Origin: JBDSGC01 sp046594105
GTDB taxonomy: Bacteria > Acidobacteriota > Thermoanaerobaculia > Gp7-AA8
DNA: 11,496 nucleotides
Assembly: GCA_046594105.1 (NCBI GenBank)
Contig: JBKJQB010000011.1
Location: forward strand, 1-11,496
Reading direction: 5' to 3'
Below, piece by piece: positions 1 through 6,650 of this stretch (its first letter is position 1; each line of letters begins with the position of its first letter). Position numbers and translations under genes: made by a program. The notes under the pieces were generated by a model that was not told the DNA's origin, made no database searches, and saw nothing but the letters and a program-made list of their open reading frames with translations.

Positions 1-799
1 CTTTCTCCTCGCGCTGCACGGAGGCGAGGGGGAGGACGGAACCGTGCAGGGGTGGATGGAACAGCGGGGGATTGCCTTCACCGGCTCGGGGTCCGAGGCG
101 AGCGCCGCCGCATTCGACAAAGGGCACGCTCGCGACATGGTCAACGTTCAGGTGCTCGTTGCCGAGGCGAGCGTTCTGACCGACCTTTCCGCGCTGGACG
201 GCGCCATCGCCGAGATGCTCTCGCGGCACGGGAAGATTGTCTTAAAACCGCTTGCTGCCGGATCGAGCCGCGGGCTGTTCTTTGTTGATGGCACCACCGA
301 CCTGGCCGCGGTTTCAGCAAAAATCCGCACGCTCAACATCCCTTACATCGCTGAGCAGTTCATCGCCGGCCGTGAGCTCACCGTGGGCATCATCGAGCGG
401 GACGGCAAGGCCATCGCGCTTCCCGTCATCGAGATCGAGATCGACGCCGGCCACGCCTTCGACTACGAAGGCAAGTACCTCGGCAAGGGCACCAGAGAGA
501 TCTGTCCGGCGGCGATCCCGGACGCGTTGCGCGACGAGGCCCAGCGCACCGCCCGAGCGGCTCACCTGGCGCTCAAGTGCCAGGGCTACTCCCGCAGCGA
601 CCTCATCGCCGCGGACGACGGCGTCTACTTCCTCGAGGTCAACACGCTTCCCGGGATGACCACCAGCTCGCTCGTTCCGCAGGAGCTGCGCGAAGCGAAG
701 ATCGGCTTTCGGGAGTTCCTGGAAGAGCAGCTGTCACTGGCGGTCCAGCGACGGAAGAGCGCCGCCAGGCTCAGCGGTCAGACGACGGTGGCGGGTTGA
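1..799 (+). CDS. ddl: D-alanine--D-alanine ligase, C-terminal part (5' truncated by window edge)
   Basis: ATP-grasp enzyme that joins two D-alanines for peptidoglycan precursors in the cytoplasm. The frame is open from base 2, reading FLLALHGGEGEDGTVQGWME, the family's LHGxxGEDGTVQG segment. The GTG at 44 is therefore internal and the true start lies upstream of the window. Further family marks follow in order: TGSGSEAS; KPLAAGSSRG, the nucleotide-binding lysine and Ser-loop; FDYEGKY, whose Tyr is on the omega loop; YSRSDL, with the catalytic Arg codon at 593; and FLEVNTLPGMT, with the metal-binding Glu and Asn (Asn codon at 641), then SLVPQ. The region from the substrate-binding LHG segment to the C-terminus is intact, so only the N-terminal part is missing. 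The last 29 bp overlap the convergent nucleotidase gene. Family assignment is secure; ddlA versus ddlB cannot be decided. Confidence 0.96.
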   Translation, partial: FLLALHGGEGEDGTVQGWMEQRGIAFTGSGSEASAAAFDKGHARDMVNVQVLVAEASVLTDLSALDGAIAEMLSRHGKIVLKPLAAGSSRGLFFVDGTTDLAAVSAKIRTLNIPYIAEQFIAGRELTVGIIERDGKAIALPVIEIEIDAGHAFDYEGKYLGKGTREICPAAIPDALRDEAQRTARAAHLALKCQGYSRSDLIAADDGVYFLEVNTLPGMTTSSLVPQELREAKIGFREFLEEQLSLAVQRRKSAARLSGQTTVAG

Positions 800-2537
800 G
801 GATGAGGATCCGATCCGGCGCTACCGGAGCGATGGCTCGCTTCTGTTTCTGAAGACTCTCGATGAGGAGCTCCCGTAGAGGGCGCGTACCGAAAATCCGG
901 ATCCGCTCCGGCGGCACGCTCTTCATCAAGTCGGACAGACCCTCTCCCCCCGCAACCAGAAAGTCCGGCATGGCCACCGTGTAGGTCGCCTTCAGATCGA
1001 TGGGCCGGCCATCGGGCAGGGTGATGGAAACGATGCGGTCGCGCTGCGCGGCCGGCTGGTCCAGTCCGCGCGCGGCGTCGATGGTGTACTTCAATCCGCT
1101 GACCTGCAGGATGCCGCGCTCTCCGTTTCCCGTGATCCGAAGCGCCTCCGCGATCTGCGCGCCGGTGAGGGTCACCACCGTCGGGTAGTTATCAAAGGGA
1201 CTGACCTCGAACAGGTCCGAGTACAGGAGGTCACCGGCGCGCAGGTTGGCCCGGATGCCTCCGGAGTTGAACAAGGCGATGTCCGTGCCGATGGACCAGC
1301 GCATGGCGTCGGTGAGCAGATCGCCCAGCGAGGATTCGCGTAGATAGGCGCGCGTGAAGACCCCGTTGCTGTGAATGCCCAGCGGCTCATTGCGCTTGGC
1401 CGCCACTCGCTCGAAATACGGCTGCAGGATCGCGGCCACGCCGGGGTCGGGAACAATCGTTTTCCCCTCAAACAGCCGCGGGACCAACGTGGAGCCTGCC
1501 GGAGCGCGCTTGGAGTCACATTGCTCCGTCCCGCTGTAAACGGTGGCGCAGATGCTGGTCATGGGCCGCAGGATGGAGTTCCTGACGCGGTGAGCCACGG
1601 GGTCGATGGTCAGGTCGAGGGTCGAGAACTCCTGGCTGAAGGGAGACGGTTGAAACGCCGGAACTCCTCCGACGATGTGCCGCATGTGGGCGTGCGTGTG
1701 CCCACCGAAAAAGCCGTCCACGGTCCCTGCTGGCAATGCCGTCAGAAAGCGCATGGCTTCCTGCTCAGTCTCGCAGGAGGTAATGTCCCTGGGATCGCCA
1801 TCGACGTCGCGACAACGGCCGCCCATGTGACCGATGATCACGATGGCGTCGGCCCCCTGCGCGCGAAGCTCCTGCGCCGCAGCGATGGTCGCCGGGATGG
1901 GATCGCCGAAGGAAAGCGAGCGCACGTTTTCCGGCATGGTCACGTTGGGTGTGTCCGGCGTGCTCAGACCGATGATGCCGATCTTCGCTCCGCCGGAGTT
2001 GACCAGAAGATAGCGGCGGGCCCACGCAGGGGTCTTCCCGGTTTTTTTATCCGTCAGATTCGCCGAGAGGAAGGGAAAGGCCGCCATCGACGCGTTGCGT
2101 TTCATTGCGCCCAGAGGGTCGTCTGCCGGGTTGCGCGGCATGGCATCCGGGCCCACGGGTCCGAAGTCGAATTCGTGGTTGCCCACTGCCGCCGCGGCGT
2201 ACCCGATCCGGCTGTAGGCCTTCACCACCGGCTCCCCTTCGAAAAAGTTCGAGTCGAGGGTTCCCTGGAAAAGATCGCCGGAGTCGACCACCACCACCCG
2301 TCCACCATTGGAGGCCCGCAGCGCGTTGACATAGCTCGCGAACACAGCCAGACCACCGGTGCGGCCGGCTCCATCCTCATGCCCGGCATACCAGCCGTGC
2401 AGGTCTGTGGTGCTCACAATCAGTATGTGAATCGGCTCTGAACGCTCCGGCGAGACGGCGGACACAGGCGGAGCGCCGGACGGCGACGACGAAGTGCAGG
2501 CGGCCAGGAACAGGACGAGGGGCAGGAGACGTTTCAT
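771..2537 (-). CDS. UshA-like 5'-nucleotidase / metallophosphatase lipoprotein
   Basis: Predicted 588-residue periplasmic or outer-membrane-anchored enzyme that removes phosphate from nucleotides or related phosphoesters. Residues 1-14 (MKRLLPLVLFLAAC) are a lipoprotein signal peptide with an LAAC lipobox, Cys14 being the lipid site. The calcineurin-like metallophosphatase domain has all dimetal motifs: D45-L-H47, D85SGD88, GNHEFD 119-124, GHMGG with H237, and GHTH 279-282. The C-terminal 5'-nucleotidase substrate domain shows NSGGIRA 424-430, SPFDNYP 446-452 and MPDFLVAGGEG 523-533; F448 and F526 are placed like the base-stacking pair of UshA. The ATG at 2537 is preferred over a GTG at 2561 because it gives a clean signal peptide and lies 9 nt after a TATAAT box. 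The substrate (nucleotide, UDP-sugar or cyclic nucleotide) cannot be told from sequence alone. Confidence 0.93.
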   Translation of the reverse strand: MKRLLPLVLFLAACTSSSPSGAPPVSAVSPERSEPIHILIVSTTDLHGWYAGHEDGAGRTGGLAVFASYVNALRASNGGRVVVVDSGDLFQGTLDSNFFEGEPVVKAYSRIGYAAAAVGNHEFDFGPVGPDAMPRNPADDPLGAMKRNASMAAFPFLSANLTDKKTGKTPAWARRYLLVNSGGAKIGIIGLSTPDTPNVTMPENVRSLSFGDPIPATIAAAQELRAQGADAIVIIGHMGGRCRDVDGDPRDITSCETEQEAMRFLTALPAGTVDGFFGGHTHAHMRHIVGGVPAFQPSPFSQEFSTLDLTIDPVAHRVRNSILRPMTSICATVYSGTEQCDSKRAPAGSTLVPRLFEGKTIVPDPGVAAILQPYFERVAAKRNEPLGIHSNGVFTRAYLRESSLGDLLTDAMRWSIGTDIALFNSGGIRANLRAGDLLYSDLFEVSPFDNYPTVVTLTGAQIAEALRITGNGERGILQVSGLKYTIDAARGLDQPAAQRDRIVSITLPDGRPIDLKATYTVAMPDFLVAGGEGLSDLMKSVPPERIRIFGTRPLRELLIESLQKQKRAIAPVAPDRILILNPPPSSDR

Positions 2538-2546
2538 CGGGCGGTC

Positions 2547-2552
2547 ATTATA
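2547..2552 (-). promoter_or_regulatory. Candidate -10 box TATAAT for the nucleotidase gene (leaderless type)
   Basis: On the minus strand a perfect TATAAT is followed by 9 nt and then the ATG at 2537. Transcription starting about 7 nt after the box would begin within a few bases of the start codon, leaving no room for a Shine-Dalgarno site. No convincing -35 hexamer is seen 16-18 nt upstream. The same spacing recurs before the genes starting at 5268 and 8751. Confidence 0.55.
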
Positions 2553-2635
2553 TTGTTTCACCTCACGAATTCGGCCGCTCCACGCAAACCGTAGGACAAT
2601 GCGCCGGCCGGGTGCCTGACCAGGAAACGAGACGG

Positions 2636-2986
2636 ATGCTCTACCATGGCGGCGCGACCGCAGTGGCCCTCGTCCACCTGGCCTTCATCGTTTTCGTTGT
2701 TCTGGGCGGTCTTCTCGTTCTACGCTGGCCGGCGTTGCGGTGGGTGCATCTCCCCGCAGCGGTCTGGGGAGCGCTGATCGAGATCGGCCACTGGACCTGC
2801 CCATTGACGTTCGTCGAGAACGCTCTGCTCCGCCGTGCGGGGCAGGCCGGATATGACGAGGGCTTCATCGCCCATCACGTATTCGGACTCATTTACCCAA
2901 GCGGCCTGACGCGCGGAATGGAACTCTCCATCGCCGTCCTGGTCACCCTCATCAACATCGTTATCTACAGGAAAGTGTTCCATTGA
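2636..2986 (+). CDS. DUF2784 family small membrane protein
   Basis: A 116-residue integral membrane protein with three likely transmembrane segments (about residues 8-29, 36-52 and 95-111). It matches the DUF2784 pattern as I know it: an N-terminal LVHLAFIVFVVLGGLLVLRW segment, HLPAAVWGALIE, the conserved WTCPLTFVEN (53-62), RRAGQAGY, and a late YPSGLTRG before the last helix. The function of this family is unknown. I chose the ATG at 2636 because an AGGA lies 10 nt upstream (2622-2625) and the family begins near there; a GTG at 2612 would add eight residues. Its TGA shares a base with the ATG of the helicase gene (TGATG at 2984-2988), so the two are probably translated together, although no functional link between them is known. 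Confidence 0.86.
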   Translation: MLYHGGATAVALVHLAFIVFVVLGGLLVLRWPALRWVHLPAAVWGALIEIGHWTCPLTFVENALLRRAGQAGYDEGFIAHHVFGLIYPSGLTRGMELSIAVLVTLINIVIYRKVFH

Positions 2987-4188
2987 TGTATTCACCAGCC
3001 ATCCCTCAGCATCCGGTCGAAACGACCGCCTTGAAGTTCTCCGAGCTCGGACTCAGCGAGCCCATTCTCGAAGTGGTCCGCAAGATCGGCTTCGAAAACC
3101 CCACCCCCATCCAGGCCGCCGTCATCCGGCTCGCTCTCTCCGGCAAGGACCTCATCGGACTGGCCCAGACCGGTTCCGGCAAGACGGCAGCGTTCGTCCT
3201 TCCCATCGCCGACCGCCTCACGCACGGCAAGGGAGTCCGCGGACTGGTTCTCTCACCCACTCGGGAGATCGCCCTGCAGACCAAGGCCTTCCTCGATCTG
3301 TTCGGGGTGCACCACAACCTGACCACCACCTGCCTCATCGGCGGCGTCAAACAGAAGCCGCAGGTCGATGAGTTGCGCGAAATGCCCGACATCGTGGTGG
3401 CCACCCCCGGCCGCCTGCTCGATCATGTCCGCCAGCGCAACGTCAAACTCGACGCCATCGAAGAGCTGGTCCTGGACGAGGCGGACCACATGCTGGACCT
3501 CGGGTTTCTCCCGCAAATCCGCGAGATCCTCCGCCGCCTCCCCCGCGAGCGCCACACCATGATGTTCTCCGCGACCATGCCCGACTCCATCGAGATGATC
3601 GCCAACGAGTTCATGAACAAGCCGGACCGGATCGACATCACGCCGACTGGCGGCGCCGCCACCGGCATCACCCACCGCGTCTACCTGGTCAAGAACGAGG
3701 ACAAGCGCAATTGCCTGCTGGCGCTGCTCACCGAGGAGCTGGGAAGCACGCTGGTGTTCGTGCGCAGGAAGATCGACGCGGAGTGGCTGTACCACATCCT
3801 GGAGCGCAAGGGGCATCCGGTCACCCGCATGCACGCCGACCGCTCGCAGGGCAAGCGCGAGGCCGCGCTGGACGGCTTCCGCCAGGGTCAGCACCGCATC
3901 CTGGTAGCCACCGACATCGCCGGCCGCGGCATCGACGTACCGGGCATCACGCACGTCATCAACTTCGACATCCCGGAGAACGTCGAGGACTACGTCCATC
4001 GCGCCGGACGCACCGCCCGCGGCGCCGCCCTGGGCATCGTCTCCACCGTGGCCACCTGGCAGGAGATCCCCATGGTCGCCCAGATCGAAGCGACCCTCGG
4101 CGAGAAGATCCCCCGCTGCACCGTGCCGGGCATCGAACCCTGGATCGAGAACGAACGGCCGGCAGCGAAGAAACGCAGCCGGGTGTAG
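2986..4188 (+). CDS. DEAD-box ATP-dependent RNA helicase, RhlE-like
   Basis: A 400-residue cytoplasmic ATP-dependent RNA helicase, likely acting in RNA remodelling, ribosome assembly or mRNA decay. All superfamily-2 motifs are seen in order: Q motif F18 and GFENPTPIQ (35-43), Walker A AQTGSGKT (60-67), PTREIALQ (91-98), TPGR (140-143), DEAD (164-167), SAT (195-197), STLVFVRR (254-261), TDIAGRGID (309-317) and HRAGRTAR (338-345). Motif VI departs from the usual HRxGRxGR by Ala at the penultimate position. Only a short basic tail (KKRSRV) follows the second RecA domain, so there is no RNA-binding extension as in DbpA, CsdA or long RhlE proteins. The ATG at 2986 overlaps the upstream stop codon; a TTG at 2983 is the alternative. 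An AGGAAAG at 2969-2975 is a distant ribosome-binding site. The exact subfamily is uncertain. Confidence 0.94.
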   Translation: MYSPAIPQHPVETTALKFSELGLSEPILEVVRKIGFENPTPIQAAVIRLALSGKDLIGLAQTGSGKTAAFVLPIADRLTHGKGVRGLVLSPTREIALQTKAFLDLFGVHHNLTTTCLIGGVKQKPQVDELREMPDIVVATPGRLLDHVRQRNVKLDAIEELVLDEADHMLDLGFLPQIREILRRLPRERHTMMFSATMPDSIEMIANEFMNKPDRIDITPTGGAATGITHRVYLVKNEDKRNCLLALLTEELGSTLVFVRRKIDAEWLYHILERKGHPVTRMHADRSQGKREAALDGFRQGQHRILVATDIAGRGIDVPGITHVINFDIPENVEDYVHRAGRTARGAALGIVSTVATWQEIPMVAQIEATLGEKIPRCTVPGIEPWIENERPAAKKRSRV

Positions 4189-4298
4189 CGGGGCGTCCGC
4201 GCTCATCGCCCAGCGAAATGATGCAATGACGCATCGCTGCATCGCGTGGTCTCATCGCTTTTAAGAAACTGTCCCACGCCGTGCACTTCCATCGAGTG

Positions 4299-4345
4299 TC
4301 CTTCTCCCCGCACACGGGGAGAAGGTGCCGAAGGCGGATGAGGGG
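4299..4345 (+). repeat. REP-like palindromic element, copy A
   Basis: A 47-nt element in the 253-bp gap after the helicase gene. It starts with a hairpin (CTTCTCCCCG, loop CACA, CGGGGAGAAG) and continues into GGTGCCGAAGGCGGATGAGGGG. It is identical, in reverse orientation, to 8865-8911. A REP-type intergenic repeat is the likeliest nature. A hairpin this stable could also end transcription or protect a 3' end, but no T-run follows. The rest of 4189-4441 shows nothing I can name. Confidence 0.8.
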
Positions 4346-4441
4346 TTCCCACGCGACGAACCAGGACGCTCCTCATCGTTCGACCCATCAAACGGTGCGC
4401 CGCGCGCCGTGCCCCAGCTTCAGGATGGCGGCTTCGCCGAA

Positions 4442-4729
4442 TCACTCGTCGTCGAGCACGAATCCCGTCACGCCGATCGGCACTTCGCCTTCCTTCGGGG
4501 TGGCGCCCCGCGCGCGGCTCGCGGCGATCTTCGTTTCGCCTTCGGAAGGGACGGCGATGCGCCGCGACGTCATCTGCGCGCGGGCGCTGGCCAGATAGAC
4601 CTTGACGCCTTTCTCCGCGTAGATCCGCTCGATCTCCGCGGCGTCCGCGTCGACGGTGATGTAGTCGTGGATGCGCGTCGAATAGATCGCGAAGCTGCCG
4701 TTGGACTGCTGCTCGATGCGCCAGGCCAT
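4442..4729 (-). CDS. Conserved-looking small protein of unknown function
   Basis: A 95-residue protein I do not recognise. The first half (MAWRIEQQSNGSFAIYSTRIHDYITVDADAAEIERIYAEKG, residues 1-41) reads like a compact alpha/beta domain: a strand with aromatic residues, then a helix rich in Glu and Ala. The middle is basic (ARAQMTSRRI, 49-58) and the end is acidic and hydrophobic (EVPIGVTGFVLDDE). There is no signal peptide, membrane segment or catalytic motif, so it is probably cytoplasmic. The ATG at 4729 has no clear Shine-Dalgarno site, but TAGACT lies 11 nt upstream, compatible with a leaderless start. It appears monocistronic between two repeat-bearing gaps. The even, protein-like composition argues for a real gene, though a spurious reading frame in GC-rich DNA is possible. 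Confidence 0.6.
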   Translation of the reverse strand: MAWRIEQQSNGSFAIYSTRIHDYITVDADAAEIERIYAEKGVKVYLASARAQMTSRRIAVPSEGETKIAASRARGATPKEGEVPIGVTGFVLDDE

Positions 4730-4983
4730 TTGCGGCTGCCAGTCTACCGCTCGGGCGCAGCGTCCGGTACGCCGGCTGGCGATGGCACCACGCCTTCCCC
4801 CGGCCGCTCGGCAGCCGCGTGGAGACTGCCAGTGCGATCAGCGTAAAGATCGCTCCGTAGAGAAATGCGCGGCGCCCGCCCTCTGTCGTGGCCTTTCACC
4901 GCAGCATCTCGTAGAAGGACGGCGCGCGCGCTGCGATTGAGAGAAGGAAACTGGCCCGATCCAGAGCCGGCGTAGCCGGCGCC

Positions 4984-5133
4984 AGAATGTAGCCCCCGGC
5001 GCCAGCCGGGGGAACAACGAGGAGCCTCGCATGCGAGCCCGCGTAGCGGCGGCAGTCTTCTGTCGCCCGCTGACGCGGGCTCCTTTCTGACTGGGCTCCA
5101 CAATCCCCCGGCTGGCGCCGGGGGCTACATTCT
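4984..5133. repeat. Perfect 29-nt inverted repeat enclosing a second inverted repeat
   Basis: 4984-5012 and 5105-5133 are exact reverse complements (29 of 29), separated by 92 nt. Each arm contains its own near-palindrome of the CCCCCGGC/GCCGGGGG type. Inside the pair, GAGCCCGCG (5035-5043) and CGCGGGCTC (5074-5082) form another inverted pair. Just outside are GCCGGC-GTA-GCCGGC at 4966-4980 and a GGCCCGC/GCGGGCC hairpin at 5136-5153. No transposase or target-site duplication is seen, so it looks like a mosaic of REP/MITE-like intergenic repeats. Confidence 0.85.
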
Positions 5134-5252
5134 TGGGCCCGCTGACGCGGGCCGATTACGGACAGATCTGAGGTTTATGTCCCTTGATTCCAGCACGCCT
5201 TTGAGAGTAGCGCGACCCGGCTTTCGGCTCCAAGCTCTTTCGATGGCGAAGG

Positions 5253-5258
5253 TACAAT
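5253..5258 (+). promoter_or_regulatory. Candidate -10 box TACAAT for the M20 peptidase gene (leaderless type)
   Basis: TACAAT is followed by exactly 9 nt and the ATG at 5268. A GAAGG just before the box is too far (about 15 nt) to be a good ribosome-binding site. No -35 consensus is visible at the normal distance. Spacing is the same as at 2547-2552 and 8761-8766. Confidence 0.5.
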
Positions 5259-5267
5259 CCGCGCGTC

Positions 5268-6650
5268 ATGTCGAAAAGACTTCTGCCGCTCCTTCTTTTC
5301 CTAGTACCGTCGTTCCTCCACGCTGCGCCACCGGCGCTCGACCCGCGCACTCGCGATCTCGTTCGCGAGATTTTCAAACAGCTCATCGAGATCAACACCA
5401 CCGACTCCTCTGGGAACACCACCACCGCAGCGGAGGCCATGGCCAAACGGCTGCGCGATGCAGGCTTTCCCTCGTCCGATGTCCTGGTTCTCGGTCCCGA
5501 CCCCCGCAAGGGCAATCTGGTTGCCCGCCTTCGTGGCTCGACCAGAGAGAAACCGATCCTTATGCTGGCCCACCTCGATGTGGTGGAAGCGAAGCGCGAG
5601 GACTGGTCGCTCGATCCGTTTCTGCTGACGGAGAAAGAGGGGTACTTCTATGGCCGCGGCACCAGCGACGACAAAGCGATGGCCGCAATCTGGATCGCCT
5701 CTCTGATCCGCTATCGCCAGGATCGGTGGGTCCCGAAGCGCGATCTGATCGTCGCGCTTACCGCGGACGAGGAAACCGGCAAGTTCAACGGCGTCGACTG
5801 GCTGCTCAAGGAGCATCGCGATTTGATCGACTCCGCGCTCGCGCTCAACGAAGGGGGCGGTGGGCGGTTGAAGGAGGGCAAGCGGCTTTACAACGGCGTC
5901 GGCGCCAGCGAGAAGGTGTACGTCACCTTCAGTCTGGAAACGAAGAACAAGGGCGGGCATAGCTCGGTACCGCGGAAAGACAACGCCATCTATCAGCTCG
6001 CCGAGGCCCTGACGCGGCTGGAGAAATTCGACTTCCCGGTCCAGCTCAATGACGTGACGCGCTCCTACCTCCAGAGGATGTCGAAGATCGAGGAAGGAGC
6101 CACTGCGGCGGACATGAAAGCCACCGCTGCCGGCGATGCAGCGGCGGCCGCGCGCCTCTCGGAGACCTCGGTCTACAACGCTCTATTACGGACCACGTGT
6201 GTGCCCACACGTCTGGAAGGCGGACATGCAGACAACGCGCTGCCTCAGAGTGCGAAGGCCACGCTCAATTGCCGCATTCTGCCCGGCCAGTCCGCCGACG
6301 AAATCCGCGACGCCATCGCCGCCACCATCCACGATCCGGGAATCGAGATCGGCTGGATCGACAAGCCGAAACCGAGCGCGCCAACCGTTCTCGACCCCGC
6401 CGTGATGCGGACGATCGAAAGCGTCACCACCGCATTCTGGCCCGGCGTCCCCGTGGTGCCGCTCATGGCCACCGGCGCCAGCGATGGACTCTATCTGCGC
6501 AACGCCGGGATCCCCACCTATGGCGTGTCCGGCCTGTTCTCCGAAGTCGGCGACAACCGGGCCCATGGCCGCGATGAGCGCGTGGCCATCAACTCGTTTT
6601 ATGAGAGCTTCCAGTTTCTCTACACGCTGGTGAAACGGCTGGCGTCGTGA
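5268..6650 (+). CDS. Secreted M20/M25/M40-family metallopeptidase (dinuclear zinc)
   Basis: A 460-residue peptidase or amidohydrolase of the ArgE/DapE/carboxypeptidase G2 clan, probably periplasmic. Residues 1-19 (MSKRLLPLLLFLVPSFLHA) form a Sec signal peptide with an AHA-like cleavage region. Metal and catalytic residues are in place: H102 and D104 in AHLDVV, D134 in GRGTSDDKA (bridging), catalytic E168 with E169 in TADEET, E195 in NEGGG, and H433 in NRAHGRDERV. The lid/dimerisation domain carries KGGHSS (228-233). Length suits the long M20 dipeptidase / PM20D1-like branch. Likely substrates are dipeptides or N-acyl amino acids, but this cannot be fixed by sequence. The stop overlaps the next gene's GTG (GTGA at 6647-6650), so the two form a coupled operon. 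Confidence 0.93.
   Translation: MSKRLLPLLLFLVPSFLHAAPPALDPRTRDLVREIFKQLIEINTTDSSGNTTTAAEAMAKRLRDAGFPSSDVLVLGPDPRKGNLVARLRGSTREKPILMLAHLDVVEAKREDWSLDPFLLTEKEGYFYGRGTSDDKAMAAIWIASLIRYRQDRWVPKRDLIVALTADEETGKFNGVDWLLKEHRDLIDSALALNEGGGGRLKEGKRLYNGVGASEKVYVTFSLETKNKGGHSSVPRKDNAIYQLAEALTRLEKFDFPVQLNDVTRSYLQRMSKIEEGATAADMKATAAGDAAAAARLSETSVYNALLRTTCVPTRLEGGHADNALPQSAKATLNCRILPGQSADEIRDAIAATIHDPGIEIGWIDKPKPSAPTVLDPAVMRTIESVTTAFWPGVPVVPLMATGASDGLYLRNAGIPTYGVSGLFSEVGDNRAHGRDERVAINSFYESFQFLYTLVKRLAS

Larger units (their letters stand above)
4730..5267. other. Gene-free region rich in inverted repeats, possible gene remnant
   Basis: No intact gene is supported here. On the minus strand, 4809-4865 encodes a hydrophobic stretch (FLYGAIFTLIALAVSTRLP) without a start codon, and a second frame ends in FYEMLR plus stop at 4896-4919. 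Both could be traces of a decayed gene or chance. From 4966 to 5153 the sequence is a nest of inverted repeats, listed separately. The rest, 5154-5252, holds nothing visible before the promoter-like box at 5253. Confidence 0.5.

Noticed and set aside
1371..2441. A 356-codon open frame antisense to the nucleotidase gene
   Set aside because: The opposite strand encodes a full set of metallophosphatase motifs; this frame has none and is a shadow.
3253..4242. A 329-codon frame antisense to the helicase gene
   Set aside because: The Asp/Val/Ala-rich translation mirrors helicase codons; all helicase motifs are on the other strand.
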